Origin: Lobulomyces angularis
Taxonomy: Eukaryota > Chytridiomycota > Chytridiomycetes > Lobulomycetales > Lobulomycetaceae
Direction of reading: 5' to 3'
Assembly (NCBI GenBank): GCA_027604685.1
Contig: JADHYX010000363.1
Location: 1-22,446, forward strand
Length of the DNA: 22,446 bases
The translations under genes were made by a program, and so were the position numbers. This document shows positions 1-8,800 of this stretch, piece by piece. The notes beneath the pieces were generated by a model that was not told the origin of the DNA, searched no databases, and saw nothing but the letters and a program-made list of their open reading frames with translations. The first letter of the stretch is position 1; the number at the start of each line of letters is the position of its first letter.

Positions 1-1168
1 AAAAAAAAAAAGATATTGCTCCGGAAATTTTTATTAATAAAACTGAACAACAACTTTTAACTGAAAAATTTGTTATTGGAAAAAACGTTTTACAACCAAC
101 TAAAGTAACTCCCTACTTTTTCAAAATGTCTGATAATTATAAAATTGAAAAACACACCATAACCGTTACTACCTTCATTACAGTTGATAAGCTGCCACTT
201 CTATTAAACTGTATGAAAAGTTATAATGGTAAAAAACTTTTTTTTTTTTTTTTTTTTTTATATAATTTTTTTTAAACAACAAATACTTTTACTACTAGGA
301 TTATTTTCTGTCACATTACATTTACTATCAGACGAAAATTTGACAAATAATTTACTTACAGTCAAAACCTTCTTGAATGAAACTTTTCCGATCGTAAAAG
401 ACAGTTTAGACATGCATTTGGTTATAGATGCGTATCCTAGACAATTTAATTTTTACAGAAATGTCGCTCGGTATTTTTGTAGAACCGATTTAATCTTGAT
501 GCTGGATGCCGACTTTATCATAAATAAAAGCTTTGCCCATCATATGAAAAACAGTACAAAAGTTTTAGAAAAATTGGCAAAGGGTGATTCTGTATTTATC
601 TTACCTGCATTTGAATATAGGGATATCACCGAAAACAAATCTATTGTAGATTATCCAATTACTAAAGAAGAAGTGAAAAAGCGATGGGTTTCTAATCATA
701 TAATGATCTTTCAAGGAAATCTCAACAAAGCACACGTCTCAACGAAATATAGATCCTGGATGAAGAAAGGAGTTCCTTTTAAAATTGAGCCTAAAACAAA
801 CAAGTACGAGCCCTACGCGATTTTTAATAAAAATTACATTCCCTGGTGTGATGAAAGATTTGTTGGATATGGCTATAATAGAGCTGCATGGTGGTATGAG
901 ATTTATCTGTCTGGTATAGAATTTTACGTGTTACCCTATGATTTTATCTTTCACCAATATCATGTACACGATAACAAAATTAGAATTGCTGAGGTATTTA
1001 GAACAGTATTTTATTTATTTATTAATTTTTAATCTTTTTTTGTTATATTTTTAGAAAAAAAAAAATATTTCAAAATTTAGAAAATTCACAAGAGAAGTTT
1101 GTGATAAATATACCTCTGTTGTAGATATGGTAGTTGAAAAGAAAATGAAGACCTGCTTAGCAAATTAA
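1..1168 (+). CDS. GT49-family (LARGE/B4GAT1-like) glycosyltransferase, 5' partial
   Basis: Exons read by eye: up to 228 (its left end may be an AG acceptor at 11-12, or the exon may run off the window), 299-993 and 1055-1168 with stop TAA. Introns are 70 and 61 nt; phases match at both joins (G|GA and GAG|AAA). The first visible part carries the family's opening strand and helix (ITVTTFITVDKLPLLLNCMK). Then come the metal/nucleotide-sugar motif LMLDADF (Asp-x-Asp at 505-513), VFILPAFEY, an EPY segment, the signature PWCDERFVGYGYNRA and EFYVLPYDFIFHQYHVH. Known GT49 enzymes are Golgi type II membrane proteins that transfer glucuronic acid, as in the LARGE and B4GAT1 matriglycan enzymes. The donor sugar here cannot be told from sequence. 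The N-terminus, where a signal anchor is expected, lies outside the window. The C-terminal exon is Lys-rich and ends soon after the domain. The gene is convergent with the next one. Confidence 0.87.
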
Positions 1169-1905
1169 TAAAAAAAAAAAAAAATTGCATTTAGATTTAA
1201 ATAAAATTTTTTTCCTGTCTTAGATTCACTTTAAAATCAGACCACCCTTTTTTTTACATATTATAAAAAAAAAAATTCTTTTTTGTTTTATTACTGTAGA
1301 CTTTAATATTTAGAAAAAAAATTAATAATTTTTTTTTTTTTTTTACAAATTTTTTTAACATTTTCTTTTTTTTTTTAAAATTTTAATAATTTTTTTTTTT
1401 AATTTTCTGAGGTTTGCTAATATTTGAAATTTTTATAGCAGAAGGTTTAACAAAAATAAATGTTTATCAAATTGGCTTCAAGTATTTTTTTATTTTAATT
1501 TTTTTTTTTCACCTTGTTCTTTTTAATTTCTTGGTACTTTTTCTGTAAGGAAATGTCTCTATGTATTAATAAAAAAAAAAATTTTATTTTAAATAAAAAA
1601 AAAAAAATTAATAAATAAAAAAATTAAAAATAAAAAAAATAAATAAATCTAAGATTTACAATCTTATAAAAAAAAAAATATAAAATAAAAAAAAAAAATC
1701 TAAAAAAATGAAAGAAAATTTATTTGAGAGAGAGATCTATAAAAAAAAAAAAAATAATAATTTATTTTTATTAATTTGTAGGAGAATTTGAACCCAAGTA
1801 AAGGGAACTGTTTCTATCAATCCAACTTGCTTCACCATTTCCTCTATTAAAATTAAGATTTATTTTAGATAAAAAAAAAAAATTTATTTTTTTTTTCTAT
1901 CTTAT
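1169..1905. other. A/T homopolymer spacer between convergent genes
   Basis: Runs of 8-18 A or T dominate, as expected for the 3' untranslated regions and terminator zone of two converging genes. No exon with convincing codon structure is seen. Two patches are less monotonous: about 1440-1485 on the plus strand, a short open stretch after an AG, and about 1780-1855, which on the minus strand has weak tRNA-like A-box and B-box resemblance. Neither is strong enough to call. Confidence 0.6.
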
Positions 1906-3665
1906 TTACCGTTGTCCTTCATTAAAGGGACCAACACAAGCAAGTGGGAAACTACCTTCCATTTTAGTTGTCATATTATAGCCTTAACAAGGAAAATTCA
2001 GTTAATTAAAAAATTTTATTTTGAATTATTTTTACCTAATGCCCAACCATCATCAAAACTATTTTTGACAATAATAGGATCTCCTATGTAGAGATAAATT
2101 TCATCACTTAAATTTGGAACATACTAAAAACAGGAGTTAATAAAATTTTTTTTTATTTCATTTTTTTTTTACATTATATATTGCTTGCATCGTTTCAGCT
2201 ACAGAAATAGCATTTTTATCAGCGTTTAGAGTAGATTGAGAAGATGCATCCACATCATTGGAATTATTTTTGTAAGGTATTGGAGTTTCTCCTATTGTTT
2301 TTCCGAAACTTTGAGTTTTTTTTTGTCGAGTTAACAAAACGGTAGTTAAAACGATAGCCAACAATGCCACAAAACAAGCAAAACTAACTCCAATTATTAC
2401 AGGAGTTGTCCACATATTGTCTGCTACAACTCCTCCTTGAACAGGGTTGGAAGAAGATATAGGTACAGCACTTCCAGAAACAGTCGGTGATTTTGAAGCT
2501 TGAGCTGTCGGATTTAAATTTGATGAAGAAAGTGTAGCAGAAGGTTGAAGGAGGTTCTCGCCAGGTAGTAACTTTAATGGGTCTGTAACGGCAGTAAAGC
2601 CAATTCTTTGTGAATTACAACAATTATCAGCTGGGTTGACTTCGGCGCAATATGCCTTGGCCAAATTCAAATCAGAAAATCCACACTGTAGAACTTCTTC
2701 GTCAGTTCCTGGAATGCAATTGGAGGAGGGTTGAGTATTTACCATCTCCTTAAAACTTCTCAGTAAATTAGTATTTGAGTTAACTTGATTGCATTTTGCT
2801 AAAAAATAAGACAAAATAAAAATTAATATAAATAAATAATTTTGAATTTTTATTTTATTTCTTTTATTTGCATTTTTTTTTTTTTTTTTTTTAATCCATT
2901 ACCAGGATCAATTTGTGATGAGTTATCAGGTAAGCCAAAATCTGTACTAAACTGATTAGAAAACACGGACAATGTGGAAGAGCATATATTAGGAACAGTT
3001 TCAGACTGGAAAAAAACAAAAATGCAAATTGAAAAATAAAATAAAAAAAAAATCATTTACATTGCATGGAGGTTCTGCTAATACTAACAAAGCACACATT
3101 GATGATTTAATGTATCTTACATTTGTTGCTAAAAAATTTGAGTCATTGCATCCTTGAAAAAAATAAATATAGAAAAAAAAAAATTAATCAAAAAAAAAAG
3201 AAATGTAAATAAAGAATCTTTTTTTTATTTTTACATTTAAAAAAAAAAAATTACCTGAAACAGCCTTCACCCAGTTAGAAAATGCTTCAACATTACCCAA
3301 GTATTGATTAAACCAAGCATCAAAGTCAGTAACTGTTACCGTTTGAGGAGAATTTGGAGAATCTCTTTTGAATCCGTCACTGACTGAAAATCCTTTTTTT
3401 TTTTGTTAATTTTATTTTTACTTTTTTTTATTTTAATTTTTATTTATTATATCTTTATTCAAAATTGAAAAAATATTTTTTTATTATAATTTGTTTCTTT
3501 TAAATTATTTATTTTTTTTTAACATTTAAAGAGTAGAGGGAATTTGAGTTTCAGATTTGATGTTTGTAAAAAAATAAAAAAAGAAGGAAAATTGAATTAA
3601 ACAATACGTTGATACTGTGGACAAGCAGTACTTCCTTGCAATGAAATGCAAGTTTGTGTTGACAT
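1906..3665 (-). CDS. Cys-rich ectodomain / single TM / cytoplasmic SH3 membrane protein
   Basis: Seven exons on the minus strand: 3665-3608, 3383-3255, 3152-3061, 3005-2903, 2798-2173, 2123-2036 and 1982-1906 (stop TAA). Together they give 390 codons, with phases agreeing at every join. Residues 1 to about 205 form a Cys-rich region with paired-Cys features (LQCGFSDL, AYCAEVNPADNCC). A Ser/Thr/Pro-rich stalk follows (about 210-255), then a membrane helix at about 259-283 (TPVIIGVSFACFVALLAIVL) followed by basic RQKK. The tail ends in an SH3 domain at about 331-383, with the ALYDY-like MQAIYNYVP, the acidic loop and Trp of DDGWALG, and GSFPLACV. The layout suggests a plasma-membrane sensor or adaptor resembling fungal Fus1/Sho1-like SH3 membrane proteins; ligand and partners are unknown. 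The start is fixed by an in-frame TAA three codons upstream with no AG between. No signal peptide is visible. It is paralogous to the gene at 21462. Confidence 0.85.
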
Positions 3666-4196
3666 TTGATTTTAAAGAAACGGATCTGATGCTTGAATTA
3701 TATTATTTTTTTTAAAACTTTTAAAAAAAAATGCAAACCTTAAGAATAAAGGAGAACCATGCGTGGCTTCATTAAAGTAAACACATAAACAAATTTCAAA
3801 TATCCATACTTTTAGGTATTTTTTTTAATAAACTACGAAGTTTTAATAATATTCTTTACAATGAACCAGAACAATTAAGAATTTGATAATCTTTTTATTC
3901 TCATGGAGTACGATGATGATGTAGTTCTGACAAACTTGTCGGACTCAAGTTTGAAATAAAGAAATTGCCTTTGTAACAAAATCACCAAAAGAGCTCTTCA
4001 AAATATAATTCAGTAATTTAATTCAGTGATATATAGAAAATATATAAAGTAGTTTTAAAAGAAATGAATAGTGCAAAAAGAATGCTCAGATTTCACTAAT
4101 TTAATTAATTAACTTTTTTAGTCAATATAATATGATAATAGACTTTACTGCATATCAAACCAAAATTTGCGGAGAAATAGCAGCGGCAAATTGGAT
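3666..4196. other. Intergenic region without a clear gene
   Basis: This is the upstream region of the Cys-rich/SH3 gene and the downstream flank of the tRNA. Compared with 1169-1905 it has few long homopolymers and more mixed composition, which can mean decayed formerly coding DNA. On the minus strand two open stretches share a frame at about 4013-3843, interrupted by one TGA at 3947-3945; the second contains VRQVCQNYI, weakly like an IS1595/ISXO2-type transposase. No intact gene is supported. Confidence 0.4.
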
Positions 4197-4202
4197 AAAA
4201 AA
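4197..4202 (-). terminator. RNA polymerase III T-run terminator of the tRNA
   Basis: A run of T on the tRNA strand begins at the discriminator base and continues for six more residues directly after the acceptor stem. At least four T is the usual polymerase III stop signal. Confidence 0.8.
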
Positions 4203-4274
4203 AGGTCCTACGGCGATTCGAACGCCGGCAGCAGCAGTCAAAGTGCTGAATCCTAACCACTAGATCATAGGACC
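4203..4274 (-). tRNA. tRNA-Gln, anticodon UUG
   Basis: Read on the minus strand, the sequence folds into a full cloverleaf. The acceptor stem is GGTCCTA paired with TAGGACC over 7 perfect pairs. The D arm has ATC/GAT with an AGTGGTTA-type loop (A box). The anticodon stem is CAGCA/TGCTG with loop CTTTGAC, giving anticodon TTG at 4241-4239. A 4-nt variable loop follows, then T stem CGGCG/CGCCG with loop TTCGAAT (B box). There is no intron. The discriminator base is T, as in yeast glutamine tRNAs. The gene decodes CAA, the likely main Gln codon in such an A/T-rich genome. CCA is not encoded, as expected in eukaryotes. Confidence 0.95.
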
Positions 4275-4512
4275 GTTATTTAACGGTTTTGTACAATCAT
4301 TCTCATAATGTCTCAATGGAGATTCAATTATTTACTGCAATAAATTCAATATAATTGAATGCAAATTAAAGCCTATACTTAGTCAATACTTACTTATAAC
4401 TTACTCTCTTACTTGCGAATAACTAAATATTTACCTATTCGAGATACTCACAAAATCAAGTTTTTATAGAATAAAAATAAGAAAAATACAGAGTTAAAAG
4501 TTCTTGTTGCAT

Positions 4513-4739
4513 TTAGACAAATCTGCCGTCACCTTTTTTTGAATTATCGGTATTCATAACTAAACTATTAACGTATTTTGGAACTTCAAAGTTATGGTAA
4601 GTGTTTCCATAGTAACCACTTGATCCTGCACCAACTTTTAAAGAATTGATTACTGAACCATTGGTCGATCCAGAAGAAGGTTGCTTTTGCTCAAAATCTG
4701 GATCATAATATCTAAAGTTTTGTCCAAGTTGGGTCGATA
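4513..4739 (-). CDS. Probable 3'-terminal exon of an unrecognised minus-strand gene
   Basis: On the minus strand a good acceptor (CTCTGTTTTTTAG) ends at 4740. It is followed by a 75-codon open frame ending in TAA at 4515-4513, entered in phase 1. The peptide is polar and rich in Ser, Gly, Asn and Tyr (for example FRYYDPDFEQKQ, GAGSSGYYGNTYHNF and the end KKGDGRFV). It contains no ATG suitable as a start, so it should be a last exon. The codons are mixed rather than A/T-monotonous, unlike the spacers. No domain is recognised. The most likely first exon is 5688-5611, but the connection is not proven: the interval is far longer than the other introns here, and no clean middle exon was found. A second frame is open for only about 28 codons and is less convincing. 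Confidence 0.45.
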
Positions 4740-5610
4740 CTAAAAAACAGAGTAGTGGTGTTGATTACTTGAATGAAAGTACCAAACAGTGTAGGTACTA
4801 GTAAGGAAAACTCATTTTCATAGTGAATGGCAAAATCAATTTCTCCTACTAGAAAGGAAAAAGAAAAATTTGGAAATCCAATGACCAAAAGAACTTATTG
4901 AAGAGGTCTTTCAGATTTGGGAGGAAAATCGATGGAAAATTGTTATTTAGTTTATCTGATAGTATAGTAATTAGATTAAAAAAAGTTTTAAATGAGGTGG
5001 AAACCCACTAAGAATTAATAGATTCTCTGGCAGAAAATTGGTGACACTTTTGTTGGAGTAATTTTATGTCCAATTAATACTAAATTGCATAACAAACCTA
5101 ATAAATTTTTTGATCTATATATTAATCGAACGTGGAGCCCTCATGAATGACAGAGTTGGTCTACTAATTAAAAGTGTGTTCATTTACAATAGCAGTTGGG
5201 AACTTTTTTCCAACACTCAAATTTAAGGAAGTGAACAATTCACAGTTTTCTTCAAAAAAAGGGTCGTTGCATTGAAGTAATTTAAAATTTACTAGTAACA
5301 AGAAGAACGGTTGAAACGTAGAGATTGCAAAGAAATGGTTGGAGATTGTGACCAGTTCCTTGATTTTAATTATTTAATTTTTTGGAAGTATTATTCTAAT
5401 GAAAAGAGCTAATTTGGGTTGCATTTTTTGTCATTTACTTGATGAAAAAAATTTAAAGCTGGATGCATATATTATACAACTCTATTTTATATATCATCCT
5501 TTATAAATTCAATACTCTGCCGCAAAAAATTAACTAAAACTCTATTTAAGGTGGTTAAATTTTCTTTAAAATAAATTTTATTAACAAAAAAATAGAAAAT
5601 ATGAACTGAC
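4740..5610. other. Interval of uncertain content: large intron or degraded transposon DNA
   Basis: No intact gene is visible. Open stretches without start codons occur on the minus strand at about 5370-5170 (containing FFAISTFQPFFLLLVNF, a membrane-helix-like run), 4940-4815 and 4857-4725. On the plus strand, about 4846-5020 contains an interrupted frame with PKELIEEVFQIWEENRW, weakly like the C-terminus of a Tc1/mariner transposase. A hairpin lies at 5195-5214 (GTTGGGAA pairing with TTTCCAAC over 8 pairs including one G-T), and a smaller one at 5231-5243 (GTGAA/TTCAC). If the exons at 4513-4739 and 5611-5688 belong together, this is one intron of about 870 nt. Confidence 0.35.
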
Positions 5611-5688
5611 CATCATTCCAGATAGAAGTAGTGAAAGCTGTGACTTGGTCAAGTTAGGATCACGAGGATCGCTCTGGCTGGTCTTCAT
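5611..5688 (-). CDS. Candidate first exon of an unrecognised minus-strand gene
   Basis: ATG at 5688-5686 opens 26 codons beginning MKTSQSDPRDPNLTKSQLSL and ending SGMM before a possible GTCAGT donor. An in-frame TGA lies a few codons upstream. Base composition is near 45-50% G+C, much higher than the spacers, which favours coding DNA. The frame closes about 10 codons past the donor (VSSYFLFFC then stop), so splicing is required. It is head-to-head with the dynein gene, with 135 bp between start codons. No family is recognised. For the exon at 4513-4739 to be read in its long frame, a phase-1 donor would be needed instead of the phase-0 GTCAGT; GTTCAT five bases later would supply one. Confidence 0.4.
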
Positions 5689-5823
5689 CTTTAATAATAA
5701 CTTTCAAGTGGCTTTGATAAAGTCGGAGTTTCAAAAAAATTTCAAGTTTCTAAACTCAAAAAAGTTTTTCAAATTTTTTTATTAAACAAAACTTCAGTGA
5801 AGACAAAATAGTGGTTCTAAACT
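5689..5823 (+). promoter_or_regulatory. Short divergent promoter region of the dynein gene
   Basis: 135 bp separate the dynein ATG from the candidate divergent ATG. The stretch contains four copies of TTTCAA (5702, 5729, 5740 and 5767). No canonical RFX X-box was found. The role of the TTTCAA copies is unknown. Confidence 0.35.
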
Positions 5824-8800
5824 ATGACTGAAGTAAAACCACAATCATCAAAAAAGAAAGATGGAGAAAAGGATGGGGAAGGTGACTTAAGTGATGTTTC
5901 TGTTCAGATGGATGCAAGAGGACTGTGGTTCGAAGATAAAGTAGTCAACGCTTTAAAAATAAAAAGCGATAAATGGAAAAAGTTGTGTACTGTGCCAGAG
6001 TACATGTAAGATGAAATTTTAAAAAATTTTCTTTATCTAGTTTAAACTTAAAAATTTTATAGTGAAATTGTAAAAGATTTTCTTGATAACCCCGGTATGG
6101 AATTCAATATATTTAACCTTTTTTTATTTTTTTTTATAATTCTTAAATATCACAGATCATAGCACAATTTTGTTTTTCTTAAATCAAAGAGATGAACTGT
6201 GCCCTGCAGTTGTTTTTCCTAGCGCATTAAAAAAAAAGAGCATCTACTTTTTAAAAAATAAAGTTGGAGTTCCTTTAACGGAAAAGTTGGATGTGGAACT
6301 AACAATGGGAGATCTTTCTTCTAATCCATTAGAATTTTTGTCTGTCCTACTTGACGAAGTTTATTTACCTTTGCTAACTAATTCAAAAAATTTGGAAAAT
6401 TGGCCAGAAGTAGTTGCAAATGATGTGTTAAGACACTTTCACAATTTAAATGGAGCAGTTTATGTTATTTCTGGAAAGTCAAAAGGCAAAACGATGTTGC
6501 CACTTCCACATGGTGCTCGTTTAAACAATGATAACGACAGCAAGAGCATTCTTCACACTTTAGAATCTGCTGTTATCGATTGGACTCATCAGATAAAAGA
6601 TGTCATAAAAAGTAATTCTGCAGCTCCTCTGGAAGAGGGTTTAAATCCTGGTCCTATGGTGGAAATTGACTTCTGGGCTGCCAAAGCAGCAAATCTGAAA
6701 AATATTTATCAGCAATTAACTGATGAAAAAATTCAAAAAATATCAAGAGTTCTTCAAGCTAGTAAAAGTACATACTATCCTGCATTTAGAAATATTTTTG
6801 ATGAAGTAGTATTTTGTAAGAAGCAGCCAAAACATTTACCTTTTTAATTTTGTTTTTTTTTAAAATAGCCTTAGATGAAGCCAGTAACATTAATACATAT
6901 TTGAAACCTCTAAGACCTATAGTAGAAAGACTATCAAGTGTATCAGATTTTGTTGAATTATCCCAAATCTTTCCTGGATTGATAAATACTTTAATTTTAA
7001 TTTGTAAAAATAGCAAATATTACAACACTCCAAATCATTTGACAGTGGTATTGCAAGAAATTTGCAACGATATTATTGAACAGGCAAGAAATTACATTCA
7101 GCCTGCTGAATTATTTACAGCTGAGCCTGAGGAAGCTGCTGAAAGGTTAAGATTAGTATTAAAAATTACCGAGTCTTTCAAAGAAACGTATTTTGAAGCC
7201 AAAAATACAACTTTAGATACAGAGCATCCTTGGAATTTTGATACAAAATTAGTTTTTAATAGATTAGATAAATTTTTAATTAGAGTTTCACAGATTTTAG
7301 AATTGTTTGATACAATTATAGAATTTAATAGACTTGAAAAAGTGGAGGTTGGGGGGACAAAGGTATGTTAATATTTAATATCAAAATTGCGTATATATTT
7401 TTTTTTTTTATTTCAGGGAAAGATTTTAAGTTCCCAAGTTGCACAGATTTTTACTGAATTTACTGTGGCATTGAGTGCCTTTAGTAAAATAAAATATGAC
7501 ATACTAAATATCAACACAACGGAATTTGAAAAAGATTTGGAAAATTTTCATACAATCATTGGTGATCATGATAGAAGAATTGGGTATGACTAAAATTTTT
7601 TCCATTTTTGTTGATTAAAGTCCTTTTCAAATCTAGCACCATTATATGCCAAGGTTTTGATGATTGTGCTGGTCTTCAAACTTGCTTTAGATTATTGGAA
7701 TCCTTTTCAGGATTACTAAGCAGACCAGTTATTCAACATGATTTTCAAAAAAAATACTTTAGTCTAATTCAGATGTTATCGGATGATTTGGATGAAACAA
7801 ATTTGATTTTTCAAACATATAAAGACGATCCTCCAATTCACTACAATATGGCCCCAATAACGGGAAGTTTATCTTGGACGCATGAAGTTAAAGACAGAAT
7901 TACGAAAGCTATGGAAAAATTAAAGAGCGTAATAAAAACTTTCTTTAATTAATTTTCCTAATATGTTAAAAAAAAATAAAAAAGTTAAATCACAGCGTTT
8001 TAGATAGCGAGGAAGCAGCCGTTGTTAAAAATAAATACAATGAACTTTTTAATTCGATTGAAGTTTACGAAAAAAATATTTTTAATTCTTGGGCGGATGC
8101 CATTACAGATGAGAGCGAAGCTAACTTGCACAAACCTTTAATAATAATAAAGGATGGTTTATTGCAAGTCAATTTTGACCCAAAAGTTGTAGCACTTTTG
8201 CGAGAAGTAAGATATATGGAAAGTTTACAAGTAAAACCTCCAGAAATCGCAGCGAATATATATTCAAAAAGTGATACTTTTAAAAAGTTTATTTTTCAAT
8301 TGGATCATATATCAGATATGTATAATGGGATCCGTACAGGAGTTTTAGATGTTGAAAGACCATTAGTTCAATCAAAAATAGATTTGATTGATATTGAAAT
8401 CGATAAAGCTGTTACTAGCCTTAACTGGTTTAAATAAAATTTTTTTTTTTTTTTTGTTATATCTATTTTTTAAAATTATTTTAAAATTAAAAAAAAAAAT
8501 TCCTTTATTATAGGCAATCTGATCAAATTGAGGAATACATTAATACAGTTACTGCTACAGTTGGAAATTTGGCTAATGTACTGCAAGTAACTAAAAGTAA
8601 TGTTAATCAAATTCAAAAAATTATGAGAAACTGGTTTGCCTCTCCACTAATAGAAAGAAAAGATGGAAAAAAAATGCTGAATTTAGAGGAAAAGGAAACT
8701 AGATTGGCTGCCATTTACGAAGGCATTAAAAAAGATGGCCAAACTATACATGAACTGGTAGCCAATACCAAAGGTCAATTGGAAGTCACAGAGAAAAAAG

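Noticed and set aside
13..228. Treating the first 228 bases as untranslated leader with translation starting at the ATG at 213
   Set aside because: The sequence before it reads in frame into the conserved GT49 opening strand, so the coding region begins left of the window.
1434..1553. Open plus-strand stretch after TTTTTATAG, starting near EGLTKINVYQIGFK and becoming hydrophobic
   Set aside because: It lies after the TAA of the glycosyltransferase, has no start, and quickly turns into homopolymer-encoded Phe/Leu/Ile.
1780..1855. tRNA-like sequence on the minus strand with A-box-like TGGTGAAGCAAGTTGG and B-box-like GGGTTCAAATTC
   Set aside because: The T stem has two mismatches and two G-T pairs, and no acceptor stem can be formed in the right place. 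At most it is a relic.
2158..2172. Continuation of the SH3-gene exon into a Lys-Lys-Lys ending
   Set aside because: This is the intron donor read through; splicing to 2123 completes the SH3 domain (IYNYVPNLSDEIYLYIGD).
3904..3960. GATGATGATGTAGTTCTGA resembling snoRNA box C and box D'
   Set aside because: The boxes are only about 7 nt apart, no box D at proper spacing and no terminal stem is seen.
4073..4203. ATG-initiated short peptide (MNSAKRMLRF) and a downstream open frame running through the tRNA
   Set aside because: The first frame ends after 11 codons with no donor; the second is only open because it reads the antisense of the tRNA.
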